Source: an uncultured Microcaldota archaeon
GTDB lineage: Archaea; Micrarchaeota; Micrarchaeia; Micrarchaeales; Micrarchaeaceae
Length of the DNA: 44,546 nt
Direction of reading: 5' to 3'
NCBI GenBank assembly: GCA_903884115.1
Contig: CAISDH010000055.1
Span: 1-44,546 of the forward strand
Numbering within the stretch: position 1 is the first letter of the stretch; every line of letters begins with the position of its first letter. The position numbers and the translations under genes were made by a program. The notes beneath the pieces were generated by a model, which made no database searches, had not been told where the DNA came from, and worked only from the letters and a program-made list of their open reading frames with translations. Positions 1 through 9,476 of the stretch are shown in pieces.

Positions 1-443
1 CACTGAGATACAAGAAAATCGTTATGCTTACGGATGCTGATGTGGACGGAAGCCACATTCGAACTCTGCTCATGACTTTCTTCTATCGCTACATGCATGC
101 ACTAATAGACCGCGGCAATATCTACATAGCGCAACCTCCACTTTATAAGATCTCGAAAGGAAAGGAGGTGCATTATGTTTATTCCGACAACGAGCTGAAT
201 GCTGTGCTTAAGAAATATGATGGCAATGCTGCAGTCCAGCGCTACAAAGGTCTCGGAGAGATGAATCCTGAGCAGCTATGGGAGACGACGATGGACCCTG
301 CAAAAAGGGTTTTCAAGAAAGTCTCGATAAAGGACGCGCAGCTTGCTGATGCACTGTTTGTCACACTTATGGGCATAGATGTAGAGCGGAGAAGGCACTT
401 CCTGGAGGAGCATGCGAGTGAAGTGTCATTCCTCGATGTATAG
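1..443 (+). CDS. gyrB: DNA gyrase subunit B, C-terminal part (5' end outside window)
   Basis: The reading frame is already open at base 3, so this is the tail of a longer gene whose start lies left of the window. The visible 146 or so residues are the end of the TOPRIM domain and the GyrB tail. The metal-binding motif [13 protein letters not shown] is followed by the [10 protein letters not shown] strand and by [15 protein letters not shown], all diagnostic of GyrB/ParE. With GyrA it forms the A2B2 enzyme that introduces negative supercoils using ATP. gyrA follows after seven bases and the stop TAG contributes its last G to the gyrA Shine-Dalgarno core, so the two are surely one operon. Gyrase in archaea is regarded as an ancient bacterial acquisition. 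ParE is the alternative reading, but the neighbouring GyrA carries gyrase-specific boxes. Confidence 0.96.
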   Translation, partial: LRYKKIVMLTDADVDGSHIRTLLMTFFYRYMHALIDRGNIYIAQPPLYKISKGKEVHYVYSDNELNAVLKKYDGNAAVQRYKGLGEMNPEQLWETTMDPAKRVFKKVSIKDAQLADALFVTLMGIDVERRRHFLEEHASEVSFLDV

Positions 444-450
444 TGTTTGA

Positions 451-2904
451 ATGGCCGGAGTAATAGATGTATCAATAGAGCAGGAGATGCAGACTAGCTA
501 CATAGATTACGCGATGAGCGTGATCATAGGCCGAGCACTGCCAGAAGTGCGCGACGGTCTCAAACCTGCCCAGCGTAGAATACTTTATGCAATGTACAAG
601 CTCAACAACGTGCATTCACAGCCTACAAAGAAGAGCGCCAGGATCGTCGGAGAAACAATTGGAAAGTATCATCCTCATGGCGACGTTGCAGTGTATGAGA
701 CGCTTGTAAGGATGGCGCAGGACTTCAGCATGAACTACACACTTGTAGAAGGACAAGGCAACATGGGCTCCATAGATGGAGATCCGCCTGCTGCACAGCG
801 TTACACTGAAGTAAGGCTTTCTACCGTAGCAGAAGAGCTGCTCTCCGACTTGGAGAAGCAGACCGTGAAGTTCGCACCAAACTTCGACAACACGGAAGAA
901 GAGCCTATCATACTTCCTGCAAAGATCCCTACACTTCTGCTTAACGGTGCATCTGGCATAGCAGTGGGTGTGGCAACCAGCATAATGCCGCACAATCTGG
1001 AAGAGCTTTGCGACGCAATTTCCGCATATGTAGACAATCCTAACATAACATCGGAAGAGCTGCTCAACTATGTTAAAGCTCCAGACTTCCCGACAGGCGG
1101 CACAGTGTTCCACAACACACAGCTGACAGAGTCGTATCTTACAGGCAGGGGCACAGTGACGATAAAGGGGACTACATTGATTGAAGATGCCAACAACAGG
1201 AAAGCAATAATCATAACAGAGATTCCTTACACCGTCAACAAATCCCTTCTTGTTGAAGGAATAGCAAAGCTCGTAGTTGACAAGAAGCTCGTTGGCGTTG
1301 CTGACATACGCGACGAGAGCGGTAAAGAGGGCATCCGCGTAGTCATAGATCTGAAGCAGGGCACGGATCCTGACCGCACGATCAACTTCCTGTATGCCCA
1401 CACACAATTGCAGATATCGCTGCCAATAATGAACATCGCTATACTCGGAAACAATCTCGTTACGCTCAACCTGAAGCAGTACATCAAGACGTTTGTGGAT
1501 CACAGGTTTGAGGTCATAAAGAACAGGAGCAAGTACGAGCTCGGCATTGCAGAGGACAAGCACCACATACTGGAAGGTCTTCTCATCGCGCTCAACAATA
1601 TCGACGGAGTGATAGACAGCATAAGGAAGAGCAAAAGCTCGAAGGAAGCGCAGTTGGAGCTAGTGAAGAAGTACAGCATCAGCGAAAAGCAGGCCGCCGC
1701 CATACTTGAAATGAAGCTCAGCAGGCTCACCAGCATGGAAGTTGACGAACTGAATTCTGATCTGCAGGCGCTTGCCAAGGCGATAGGCGGGCTGAAGGAT
1801 CTGCTTTCAGACGACCGCAATATCCTCAAGATCGTGAAAGACGACACGGCGGAAATCAAACGCAAATATGCCAGACCCAGGCGCACGCGCATAGACTACA
1901 ACGCCGCAATCGAGGAGTTCACTAGGGAGGATCTCATAGCAGACGAGGAAACCACAGTCATACTAACGAAGAACAACTACACAAAGAGGCTTCCCACAAG
2001 CGCATACAGGGCGCAGGAGCGCGGAGGCAAGGGCATCATAGCGATAGAGCTCAACGAAGGCGACTTCGTGAAGTCCGTGGTGCCGTGCATGCTCAAGGAT
2101 TATCTGTTGCTCATCTCGAACAAAGGCAGGGCGTACTGGCTCAAGGCGTACATGGTGCCTCAGGAAGGCAGATATGGCATGGGCAAGGCCATAGTGAATC
2201 TTGTTAAAATCAGCGAAGGCGAACGCATACACAGCATAATAAACACAAAATCCTTCTCAGGAATGTACCTCACGTTCATAACCACAAAAGGAAGGATAAA
2301 GCGCGTGGCGGCAGAGAGGTTCTCCAGGCCAAGGGCAAGCGGTATAATTGCATTGCCGCTTAATTCCGGCGATGAGCTTGCAGACGTATGCCTCTCCTCA
2401 GGCACTAATGAGCTCTTCATAGCCACTAAACGCGGGAAGTCCCTTAGGTTTAAGGAGTCTGACTTGAGGCCAATGGGCCGCATAGCCCACGGCGTAAGAG
2501 GCATGAGGATCGCGCCGGAGGATGCCGTGGTTAACATAATAGCCGCAAACAAAGGGGATCTCATAGCATCTGTCACAGAGCTGGGCTATGGAAAAGTTAC
2601 AGAATTAGACAAATACAGACTTCAGAAGCGCGGCGGCAAGGGGGTCATCAACATGCACCTCAAGGAGAAGATAGGGCATGTGATAAAGGCCCTGCGCGTG
2701 GAAAACAGCGATAACGTGCTGCTGGTGGGATCAAGCGGACTCTCAATACAGTTCGACGCATCAAGCATAAGGAAAACAGGAAGAAGCACAAGTGGAGTAA
2801 GGCTAATGCGCCTGGAGCGCGGAGTCCATATAGTCGATGCGCAGGTCATCTCAAGGTACAAGGCCGCAGACGGAGTGGCCGCAGACGGAGTCAAGCAAGG
2901 TTAG
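451..2904 (+). CDS. gyrA: DNA gyrase subunit A
   Basis: A full-length 817-residue GyrA, the DNA-cleaving and wrapping subunit. The breakage-reunion domain shows [11 protein letters not shown], the GKYHPHGD loop and QRYTEVRLS, whose Tyr118 is the expected catalytic tyrosine. A coiled-coil region follows, then a six-bladed C-terminal beta-pinwheel from about residue 490. A GyrA-box-like motif QERGGKG (522-528) lies at the canonical blade-1 position and a second one, QKRGGKG (725-731), lies near the end. The loop position equivalent to E. coli Ser83 is Val79 and that of Asp87 is Glu83. The ATG is preceded by GTGTT plus a three-base spacer (443-450), the initiation register seen across the window. 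It is co-transcribed with gyrB. Confidence 0.97.
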   Translation: MAGVIDVSIEQEMQTSYIDYAMSVIIGRALPEVRDGLKPAQRRILYAMYKLNNVHSQPTKKSARIVGETIGKYHPHGDVAVYETLVRMAQDFSMNYTLVEGQGNMGSIDGDPPAAQRYTEVRLSTVAEELLSDLEKQTVKFAPNFDNTEEEPIILPAKIPTLLLNGASGIAVGVATSIMPHNLEELCDAISAYVDNPNITSEELLNYVKAPDFPTGGTVFHNTQLTESYLTGRGTVTIKGTTLIEDANNRKAIIITEIPYTVNKSLLVEGIAKLVVDKKLVGVADIRDESGKEGIRVVIDLKQGTDPDRTINFLYAHTQLQISLPIMNIAILGNNLVTLNLKQYIKTFVDHRFEVIKNRSKYELGIAEDKHHILEGLLIALNNIDGVIDSIRKSKSSKEAQLELVKKYSISEKQAAAILEMKLSRLTSMEVDELNSDLQALAKAIGGLKDLLSDDRNILKIVKDDTAEIKRKYARPRRTRIDYNAAIEEFTREDLIADEETTVILTKNNYTKRLPTSAYRAQERGGKGIIAIELNEGDFVKSVVPCMLKDYLLLISNKGRAYWLKAYMVPQEGRYGMGKAIVNLVKISEGERIHSIINTKSFSGMYLTFITTKGRIKRVAAERFSRPRASGIIALPLNSGDELADVCLSSGTNELFIATKRGKSLRFKESDLRPMGRIAHGVRGMRIAPEDAVVNIIAANKGDLIASVTELGYGKVTELDKYRLQKRGGKGVINMHLKEKIGHVIKALRVENSDNVLLVGSSGLSIQFDASSIRKTGRSTSGVRLMRLERGVHIVDAQVISRYKAADGVAADGVKQG

Positions 2905-2909
2905 GCATC

Positions 2910-2919
2910 TATTTTTATT
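2910..2919 (+). promoter_or_regulatory. TATA-like element before trm56
   Basis: The short gap after gyrA contains an AT-rich stretch (TATTTTTATT) centred about 27 bases before the GTG at 2942. That spacing matches an archaeal TATA box serving a leaderless transcript. It suggests trm56 can be transcribed separately from gyrBA. Confidence 0.4.
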
Positions 2920-2941
2920 CTAATCTGAGAAAGCTAAGCAG

Positions 2942-3499
2942 GTGGATAACGAGTGCCTCGTGGTCGGTTATATGTTGCGAATACTCTCGATAGGCAAGGA
3001 GACTTACCAGAGCAACGCCGAGCTATGCCTGGCTGCAAGGGCGTTCGGCGCAGCAGGAGTTGTCCTCTCATCAAGAAAGGATCCTAAGCTTGTCAAGTAC
3101 ATGAAGCTCACCAACAGCAAATGGGGCGGCTGCTTTGAAGTTGAGTTCGAGAGCAATTACATGAAGGCTCTTGACAAGGAGAGCAGCTACAAGAAAGTCT
3201 ACCTTACCAGATACGGCGTGCCCCTTCCTGAAGTGATCAGCACGCTCAGGACCTACAGGAACCTGCTGCTCATAGTTACCGATAAGGAAGCGTTCAGTCC
3301 GGCATATATGCATGCAGACTTCAGCGTGAGCATAACGGCCCAGCCTCACAGCAGCGCGTCTGCAATTGCAGTATTCCTTCACGAATTCTATAGCGGCAGG
3401 GAGCTTGCCATGCACTTCGAGAATGCCCGTTACAAGGTCGTGCCTTCCGAACAGGGCGTGCACGTCGAAAAGGTGGACCGCGGCAAGCCTAAAAGATAA
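2942..3499 (+). CDS. trm56: tRNA (cytidine-56-2'-O)-methyltransferase, SPOUT family
   Basis: This resembles archaeal Trm56, which methylates the 2'-OH of C56 in the T-loop of tRNAs using S-adenosylmethionine. Family landmarks in order are LSIG near the N-terminus, the AARAFGAAGV helix (31-40), NSKWGG (58-63), LTRYG (88-92) and the knot motif QPHSSASAIAVF (134-145). The length of 185 residues is normal for the family. Two starts are possible: GTG at 2942, well placed for a leaderless mRNA, or ATG at 2972, which gives MLRILSIG and aligns better with homologues. It lies downstream of gyrA on the same strand and converges on the helicase gene. The family assignment rests on remembered family motifs. 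Confidence 0.9.
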   Translation: MDNECLVVGYMLRILSIGKETYQSNAELCLAARAFGAAGVVLSSRKDPKLVKYMKLTNSKWGGCFEVEFESNYMKALDKESSYKKVYLTRYGVPLPEVISTLRTYRNLLLIVTDKEAFSPAYMHADFSVSITAQPHSSASAIAVFLHEFYSGRELAMHFENARYKVVPSEQGVHVEKVDRGKPKR

Positions 3500-3528
3500 G
3501 CGGAAACCGGAATCGGCATATAAGGGCT

Positions 3529-6303
3529 TTATGCAGACCAATATTTCTTCGTCCTCACGTAGTTCTTCTGTGCCTCAAGCAAGTCCATAAGGAACAGGTT
3601 CTCCTCGCGCCTCAGCATCAGCAGCGTCCTTGACGCCGTTTCGGGGCCGACGCCATACACTGACAGGGCAATGGCGGCTCTGCCTCCATAAGAATCAAAC
3701 AGGCTGGCATACTTCATCATCTCCTTAAGCAGCTTCTGCTCGCGCACACCAAGCCTCTTGCCATTCATGCGCTTCTTTATCACATTGGAGTATTCCGGCT
3801 TTTCCAGTGACACCATCGGGCTGTCGCAGCTGGGGCACAGGATCCTGCGCGCGTCCCTTATATCCGACAAGTTCCGCGTGAACCTGAATCCGCAATAGGT
3901 GCACAGCAGCTCTATCTTCTTTGCAAGGACCTGGCCTGCAAAAGCTTCCACAAGTTCGCTGTTTGGCCTGAGCGGGGCCACAAGCTCCTTCGTGTAATAA
4001 GCAGCATCCAGCATGATGCGCGTAATCGGCGATGCGGATTCTAGCGCAACCGTATCGATGGCGATCTTTCCTGAGCTTATGCCCTTGGCGAAGTCACGCA
4101 GGGTGTCCATGTCGAAATAGTTTTTCATGAGCTCCCTCAGCGTCTCGGCATACACGGGGCTTTCATACAGCACTTTTATAAGTCGCCTTGCCATCGATGC
4201 AGATATCGATGCGCTTTTGTCTATTATTCCGAAGAGCTTGGCTATCACTATGAACCTGTATCTGAAGAGCTCTGTGTTTGCGATCACCCCCTCAAGCACC
4301 TTCTCGATGCTGTCAGGGTTCAGGCCTCTTATCATTCCAACTATCTCGCTGCCCCGTTCAGTCTCTATGAACACAGAGTAGGGCGATGCCCTGATGTTTA
4401 TGCTGCCGCCAAAGCGCGATCCTAACGTGTACGCAAGCAGCCGAGACAATGCCTCATTTGCCTGGGTTCCGAGATACGTATGAAGCACGGCATAGTTTTC
4501 CAGCAGTTCTATTGTCACCCTGTTCTGCATAGGCGAGAAACATACCTTCTGCTCTTTCAGAATGTGTTCTATCTCTGCGTTTGCACCAGCATCGCCGCAG
4601 TGGTTCTCGTCGTCGAACCTGCCCAGCAGCCGCATGACGCGCTGGGCCACTTCGTAGCTTACAGGTATGTCCTCACCACGCCAGTCTGGCACCGCCGCCT
4701 GTATCTCCGCGCTGGGCTCGACGCTCACAACATCGTTGTCGATGCTCACGACCTTCCACGGCAGCCCCTTTGTTATGAAAGTTGCACCCTCTTCGATATT
4801 GCTCGCAACGAAGCGCTCATCAAGCATCGCAACAAGCCGGTTGTCTGCTATGCTCCTGATCGCAATCCTCTTTACATCAGGTATCACGCTCAGGTGCTCG
4901 TAGTAGTACATGCGCGTCCTTGCACCGCTGGTCACGACCTTCCCGTCGAATCCTATGAGGCTCTGCTTGCTCATGAACGCGAGCAATTCTACAAGCTTCT
5001 CCATTTCAAAATCCTTGTACAGGAACGAGCGCTTTATCATTGCAAGGAGCGCATCTGCGCCCAGAGCCTGCTTGTCAAGCGCAATGCCGCATATCTGGTT
5101 AGCGAGCACATCCAACGCGTTCGAGTTTGGTTCGAAAGTCTCAATGCGCCCTGCCTTCGCGTTGCTGTACACTGCTATCGCTTCCAAAGCATCGAGCACG
5201 TTCGTCGCTATCACAGACCCTCTCGACACCTCCTTTTCCCTGTGCCCGCTCCTCCCTATGCGCTGCATGAGGCGGAGGGCCTGCCTCGGAGAGCCGTACT
5301 GTATCACGAGCCCTATGCTTCCTATGTCAATTCCGAGCTCAAGAGAGCTCGTTGCTATGATGCTCTTGAGCCTGCGTTCCTTGAACGAGTTCTCGATCGC
5401 TATCCTTTCGTCCCTGTCAAGGGAGCTGTGGTGTACGCCTATGCCTCCAAAATGTATCTCCTTGTCAAGGTAGATGAGCCTGCTTCCCAGGGCCTCGACC
5501 ACTTGCCTTGTGTTGGCGAACACCAGCGTGGAAGCAGAACCTGATATGTGTGCAGCTATCCTCTCCAGCCTTGCGAGCGCCGCCTTGTCAAGGCCAAATC
5601 TCTCCGAGAAGTCCTTGAGCTCCCTGCTGCATCTCTGGGGCAGCTCCACAGTGACTTCGATGCCCTTGCGCACATCGACATCAGCAAGCTTGCACTCGCG
5701 CCCTCCGCACAGGAAACGCATTGCGCAATCGGTGTCTCCGATCGTGGCGCTTATCCCAACGCGCTGGTATCCTGGCGCAAGCTCCTCAAGCCTTTCAAGC
5801 GCAAGCGAGAGCTGCGTGCCCCTCTTGCTGTATACGAGCTCATGCAGTTCATCGACAACAACGGCCTTTATGTTGCGCAGGGCGCTGCCCATGTGCTTCG
5901 TAGGCAGCATGCTCTGCAGCGTTTCTGGCGTGGTTATCAAAAGCATCGGTGCCTTCCTCGCCTGCCTTGCCCTTTCACTTGGCGTGGTGTCGCCATGCCT
6001 GACAGCAACGCTTATGTGCAGGGCAGCGCAAAGGCTCTCAAGCCTGCCGAGCATGTCCCTGTTCAGCGCCCTCAAAGGCGTTATGTACAGCACCTGAATG
6101 CCTTCCTTGCTGCTGCCTTGCGCCATCGAATCCAGAAGCGGCAGCACTGCCGCCTCTGTCTTGCCAGAACCGGTCGGGGCCACAATCAGGCAGTTGCTCT
6201 TCTTTGACACGATCGGAATCGCAACCTTCTGTATCTCTGTGTAGCTCTTGTATCTGCTTAAGAATGCTTCGTATATGTCCGGCAAGAAAACACCAGCACG
6301 CAC
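3529..6303 (-). CDS. lhr: Lhr-type superfamily 2 ATP-dependent helicase
   Basis: A 924-residue large helicase-related protein. RecA domain 1 has YTEIQ (Q-motif-like, 21-25), Walker A APTGSGKTE (42-50), TPLRALNRD (75-83), DELH (151-154) and SAT (185-187). RecA domain 2 has HHSSLDRDER (291-300), ATSSLELGIDIG (317-328) and QRIGRSGHR (347-355). A winged-helix and Lhr-core region follow. Near the C-terminus two CxxC pairs (CTYC and CPSC) could hold a zinc ion. Lhr proteins unwind DNA or RNA-DNA hybrids 3' to 5' and act in repair. The start is GTG, sharing one base with the TAG stop of the upstream gene (TAGTG on the minus strand), so translation is probably coupled. The aLhr1/aLhr2 subgroup cannot be settled by eye. 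Confidence 0.93.
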   Translation of the reverse strand: MRAGVFLPDIYEAFLSRYKSYTEIQKVAIPIVSKKSNCLIVAPTGSGKTEAAVLPLLDSMAQGSSKEGIQVLYITPLRALNRDMLGRLESLCAALHISVAVRHGDTTPSERARQARKAPMLLITTPETLQSMLPTKHMGSALRNIKAVVVDELHELVYSKRGTQLSLALERLEELAPGYQRVGISATIGDTDCAMRFLCGGRECKLADVDVRKGIEVTVELPQRCSRELKDFSERFGLDKAALARLERIAAHISGSASTLVFANTRQVVEALGSRLIYLDKEIHFGGIGVHHSSLDRDERIAIENSFKERRLKSIIATSSLELGIDIGSIGLVIQYGSPRQALRLMQRIGRSGHREKEVSRGSVIATNVLDALEAIAVYSNAKAGRIETFEPNSNALDVLANQICGIALDKQALGADALLAMIKRSFLYKDFEMEKLVELLAFMSKQSLIGFDGKVVTSGARTRMYYYEHLSVIPDVKRIAIRSIADNRLVAMLDERFVASNIEEGATFITKGLPWKVVSIDNDVVSVEPSAEIQAAVPDWRGEDIPVSYEVAQRVMRLLGRFDDENHCGDAGANAEIEHILKEQKVCFSPMQNRVTIELLENYAVLHTYLGTQANEALSRLLAYTLGSRFGGSINIRASPYSVFIETERGSEIVGMIRGLNPDSIEKVLEGVIANTELFRYRFIVIAKLFGIIDKSASISASMARRLIKVLYESPVYAETLRELMKNYFDMDTLRDFAKGISSGKIAIDTVALESASPITRIMLDAAYYTKELVAPLRPNSELVEAFAGQVLAKKIELLCTYCGFRFTRNLSDIRDARRILCPSCDSPMVSLEKPEYSNVIKKRMNGKRLGVREQKLLKEMMKYASLFDSYGGRAAIALSVYGVGPETASRTLLMLRREENLFLMDLLEAQKNYVRTKKYWSA

Positions 6304-8285
6304 TAAGCGCGCTTCACGACGCGGTCTCTGTAGTGGACCGAAATTCTGCTAACTGCAACTATTATTGCAATTCCGGCAAGTATTGCTATCACGAGCGAAG
6401 GCGTAATGAACGTCAGAGAAGCGCCCGTGCCTTCTGCCAGGTTTATGCTCTGGGTCATGCCGAAGTACTTTGCATAGCCTGTCACGTAGCCATACGGCAC
6501 ATCATGCAGCATCAGTACTCCGTTACTGCCTGTGTGCAGCAGCGTACTTGTGCCGTTCTTGAATGTTGCGTTGACACTTGCATTGACGGGCGTTCCAAAC
6601 ATGCTTCTTGCCGAAACAGCCACGTCATACACTGGGGCTTTGATGCTTATCGTTTCAGGGGATGCCACATCGAACGCGTAATCCACCGTTATCACGGTGT
6701 TCTTGTAGTATATGTACTCGACGTTGTACATCCTGCCCGAGAACATGTACGCACTGTTGTTGAACACCCTGTTGCTGCTGATGTTGTAGTATGTGACGTT
6801 ATCCATGGCGGTACCGTAAGCGTCCTCTGCACCCAACCCTACCAGGTACTGCTGCGCGAATTGCGCATGCAGTGTCATAGGTCTGCCCACAAGAATCTGC
6901 ATGCTCGCATTCGAATCTGCATTGCTCCATCTGAGGAACGCAAGCCTCGATTCGCTGCCTGTTTGGACATAACTCTTTTTCAGCGATACGTTTGCTGGGC
7001 TGTTCTGGTCATACCATCCCGTGCCCGTAGTGTTTACGTATTGGGCAGTCACGTTGACGAAATATTGCGTGCTCCAATATGCAGTGACGTTCTTAGGTGC
7101 ATTCATCAGCACCGTGGTTGAATTGGCGCTCGCCCCGTTATCCCACCCGGCGAATACGAGTCTGGTGCCGTTTGCTATGCCTACAATGTTCCTTATTACG
7201 TGCAGCGTGGCAGTGCTGTTTGCATTGTACCATCCTGCGCCTCTAGTTCCGTTGTAAGTGCCGTTAACATCAAGGTAGTATTGCTTCTGCCACAGAGCGG
7301 TCTCATCTATGTTGCTGTTCATTATCACCGTTGTCGTGCTTGCATTGCCTGTGTATGAACCAGATCCTGTGCCTCTCCAACCAACAAACAACTCCCTTAC
7401 AGAACTGCTCAAGTTTATCGCCTTGGGTGCACGGAGCGTAACAGGTATGTATGCGGAATAGTTTCCAGATCCTGTCAGGTTACCGTATTGAGATGTGATA
7501 TTGAGGGAATATCCGAACTGCCACAGGAGCATCCCGTCTTGCACAGGCAGGCCTGACCCGACCTCAAAATGGTTGATCTCGTGATCAATCTCCTGTACGC
7601 CGTATGGGTTCCGCAATGTCCTGTCGCTATCCGCCCCATAGCCTATTTCTGAATAAGCGCTCGGAAGCTGCATGAAACTATTGCCGTTATAGAATGCAAC
7701 ATCTTTGAACTGCACCACCTTCATTACAAACTTGTTGCTTGTCGTGTCCGCAACCTCGGCAAGCGCACTGGGAGCGTTTTGCCCTGAAGAGGAAGTTCCA
7801 AGATTCACGCTGCCTATCTGTGCATTGTTGAAATAGAAGTCCCACGTATTGCCGTTGGACTTGAACGCGTACTTGTTGAATGTACCATTAATGCCTGCCG
7901 TTCCATCGCCGCCTATGCCTCCGTAGAATGCGCTATCGTTGGAATTTGCAGGAAAATACTCCCAAAACCATGTGGGCACTCCTGCGGCTACGTACGTAGT
8001 GCCAGAGCAGCTCTTCAGATCGCAGTACGATGGATACTGCGCGCTCTGATTGACTATCTCATAGCCGATCTGGACAAACGCTCCATTTGCAAGATTTTCT
8101 CCAATCCAGAATCCAAGCGACCCGTTGGTGCTATTCTGGTATATGCTCTGGATTTCCGCGCTCGCGCCGTAATTTGATGTAGAGCCTGATGTTCCCGAAA
8201 TGCCGCTCTGAAACCAAACCTGTGCATAAGCGACATGGGCTATCATTAAAATAGCAAGCAGAATTGCTGCGCTATGCCTTCTCAT
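6303..8285 (-). CDS. Secreted, membrane-anchored surface glycoprotein with InlB-B-like repeats
   Basis: About 660 residues. It starts with a signal peptide (RRHSAAILLAILMIAHVAYAQ) and ends with one transmembrane helix (LVIAILAGIAIIVAVSRISV) plus a short basic tail, so nearly all of it lies outside the cell. Residues about 25-250 form a large domain rich in aromatic, Gly and Asn residues, perhaps a lectin-like beta-sandwich. Three to four repeats of about 70 residues follow, each with a G-x-G-W/Y turn, an F-x-x-W core and a closing tAyW/hAqF. This pattern resembles the bacterial-type InlB B-repeat (Flg_new) fold. Dozens of N-x-S/T sequons suggest heavy N-glycosylation. I chose ATG 8285; a GTG at 8294 is also in frame. 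It overlaps dtdA and lhr. The function is unknown; adhesion is a guess. Confidence 0.8.
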   Translation of the reverse strand: MRRHSAAILLAILMIAHVAYAQVWFQSGISGTSGSTSNYGASAEIQSIYQNSTNGSLGFWIGENLANGAFVQIGYEIVNQSAQYPSYCDLKSCSGTTYVAAGVPTWFWEYFPANSNDSAFYGGIGGDGTAGINGTFNKYAFKSNGNTWDFYFNNAQIGSVNLGTSSSGQNAPSALAEVADTTSNKFVMKVVQFKDVAFYNGNSFMQLPSAYSEIGYGADSDRTLRNPYGVQEIDHEINHFEVGSGLPVQDGMLLWQFGYSLNITSQYGNLTGSGNYSAYIPVTLRAPKAINLSSSVRELFVGWRGTGSGSYTGNASTTTVIMNSNIDETALWQKQYYLDVNGTYNGTRGAGWYNANSTATLHVIRNIVGIANGTRLVFAGWDNGASANSTTVLMNAPKNVTAYWSTQYFVNVTAQYVNTTGTGWYDQNSPANVSLKKSYVQTGSESRLAFLRWSNADSNASMQILVGRPMTLHAQFAQQYLVGLGAEDAYGTAMDNVTYYNISSNRVFNNSAYMFSGRMYNVEYIYYKNTVITVDYAFDVASPETISIKAPVYDVAVSARSMFGTPVNASVNATFKNGTSTLLHTGSNGVLMLHDVPYGYVTGYAKYFGMTQSINLAEGTGASLTFITPSLVIAILAGIAIIVAVSRISVHYRDRVVKRA

Positions 8286-9060
8286 AATCAACACCTATCC
8301 TTTCAAGTTCGTGCAGTATTGCTGTACGCTGTTCCGAGTTCAGGCTTCTCCACTCGATCACGGCAGTCTCCGCCCGTATATCCGAACGTTCAATCGCCTG
8401 CTGAAGCATGTCCTCATGAAGGTTGTACTTTGGCATCATGTGCGCAAATGCATACTTGCCATCGAGCGCAAGACGGGTGAATTTTTCAGGGTAGTGTGTG
8501 CCGCCTATGCCTATCGCCACCTTGCCGTACTCTGCCTCATCTGCGGTCAAGAAGTCTACAACCGCGCCGGCAAGCGTTTCAGCTAGCTCTTTGCTGTCTG
8601 TGGCCTGCTTGGTGCCTCCTACCTCCACAAAGAACGATGGCGCGTTCAGGAGGGGTCCGTGATGCGTCGCCTCGTACGTGGCCTGTAGTTGATCCTTCTT
8701 CTTGTGCACCGCATTAAGCATTGACAGCATGTTCGACGGAGATGCCATGCTAAGCTTCTTTGGTTTGCCCCCAAGACGCGCATCGTCGCCCCAGTTTCCT
8801 TCGGCGTGCACAGTGAAAGCTGCTATGCCGCGCTCGCTGCTGTGCATGCTCAGGAACATCGCAAAATCATCTCCTATGGCCTCGTCAATGAAATCCGCAT
8901 CTGTTATGTTTCCGTGCACCTCAATCATTCTGGCCTTGCCTGCCTTGAAGCTGTTCATGCCGCCAACGACACCAGCGTCCTCAAGCCCAAGCATATCCTT
9001 CAACGCCTTTGCTATGTTGGCCGATGTCATTTGGTCCGCAGAATATATCAAACACACCAT
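8272..9060 (-). CDS. dtdA: D-aminoacyl-tRNA deacylase, archaeal/plant type
   Basis: This enzyme (DTD2 class) hydrolyses D-amino acids wrongly attached to tRNA, protecting translation. The 262-residue protein has the expected order of conserved pieces: the MVCLIYSADQMTSANI start, SMHSSERG (71-78), FTVHAEGNWG (82-91), the THHGP motif (132-136), PSFFVEVGGT (141-150) and GGTHYPEKFT (186-195). These match the family closely. It is the first gene of a minus-strand run and overlaps the following surface-protein gene by 14 to 23 bases. It diverges from nuoA with only 44 bases between starts. Confidence 0.94.
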   Translation of the reverse strand: MVCLIYSADQMTSANIAKALKDMLGLEDAGVVGGMNSFKAGKARMIEVHGNITDADFIDEAIGDDFAMFLSMHSSERGIAAFTVHAEGNWGDDARLGGKPKKLSMASPSNMLSMLNAVHKKKDQLQATYEATHHGPLLNAPSFFVEVGGTKQATDSKELAETLAGAVVDFLTADEAEYGKVAIGIGGTHYPEKFTRLALDGKYAFAHMMPKYNLHEDMLQQAIERSDIRAETAVIEWRSLNSEQRTAILHELERIGVDYEKA

Positions 9061-9074
9061 GCAACTATCCTGCT

Positions 9075-9086
9075 AGAATATAATAC
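9075..9086. promoter_or_regulatory. Shared divergent TATA region, dtdA/nuoA
   Basis: The 44-base gap between the divergent starts of dtdA (9060) and nuoA (9105) contains one clear AT-rich core, GAATATAATA. It lies about 21-24 bases from both start codons and reads as a TATA-like box on either strand. Both genes would then be transcribed leaderless or nearly so from overlapping promoters. Confidence 0.5.
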
Positions 9087-9104
9087 TAATCTCCATAACT
9101 TTTA

Positions 9105-9476
9105 ATGGTGCACCCCGTGCTCTACAACTATTTAGCGCTAGCGTTTTTTGTCATATTTGGGCTATTCGTTCCGGCATCCTGCCTTTTTCTCTCGAAACTT
9201 CTGCGCAAAAGGGCGCCAGGAAATCCAGTCAAGAATGCGCCATTCGAAAGTGCGGAGGAAAGCCTGGGCAGCGCGCGCGGCATCGTACACGAATACCAGG
9301 CATATCTGGCGCTCTTCCTTCCATTTGAAATACTTCTTGCAGTGCTGTTCTTCTGGTCCTCTGCTTCTAGAATCATGCCCACCAATGCGAGCATGGAAAT
9401 CATGATTCTCGTCGCAGCCGCAGCGGCATTTGCGCTTTTTGGATACAAGCTCGCAAGTGGCATAAATGGCAAATGA
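9105..9476 (+). CDS. nuoA: NADH-quinone oxidoreductase (complex I) subunit A
   Basis: A 123-residue membrane protein with three hydrophobic segments (about residues 8-30, 60-80 and 95-113). The first loop carries APFESAEESLGSARG, the NuoA signature usually written as YESG-x3-xGsAr, followed by the YLALFLPFEILLAVLFFW helix. NuoA packs beside NuoH and NuoJ at the membrane base of complex I near the quinone site. The ATG overlaps no upstream gene and lies about 24 bases from a TATA-like core. The last 11 bases overlap nuoB. The electron input partner is not visible here. Confidence 0.93.
   Translation: MVHPVLYNYLALAFFVIFGLFVPASCLFLSKLLRKRAPGNPVKNAPFESAEESLGSARGIVHEYQAYLALFLPFEILLAVLFFWSSASRIMPTNASMEIMILVAAAAAFALFGYKLASGINGK

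Noticed and set aside
616-1566. Long open frame of 316 codons antisense to gyrA
   Set aside because: It lies entirely opposite a clearly conserved gyrA, has no recognisable motif and is rich in Cys and His in a way typical of antisense translation.
4480-7121. Several long plus-strand open frames opposite lhr and the surface-protein gene (up to 354 codons)
   Set aside because: They are mirror frames of genes with intact family motifs; none shows a recognisable domain or a start signal.
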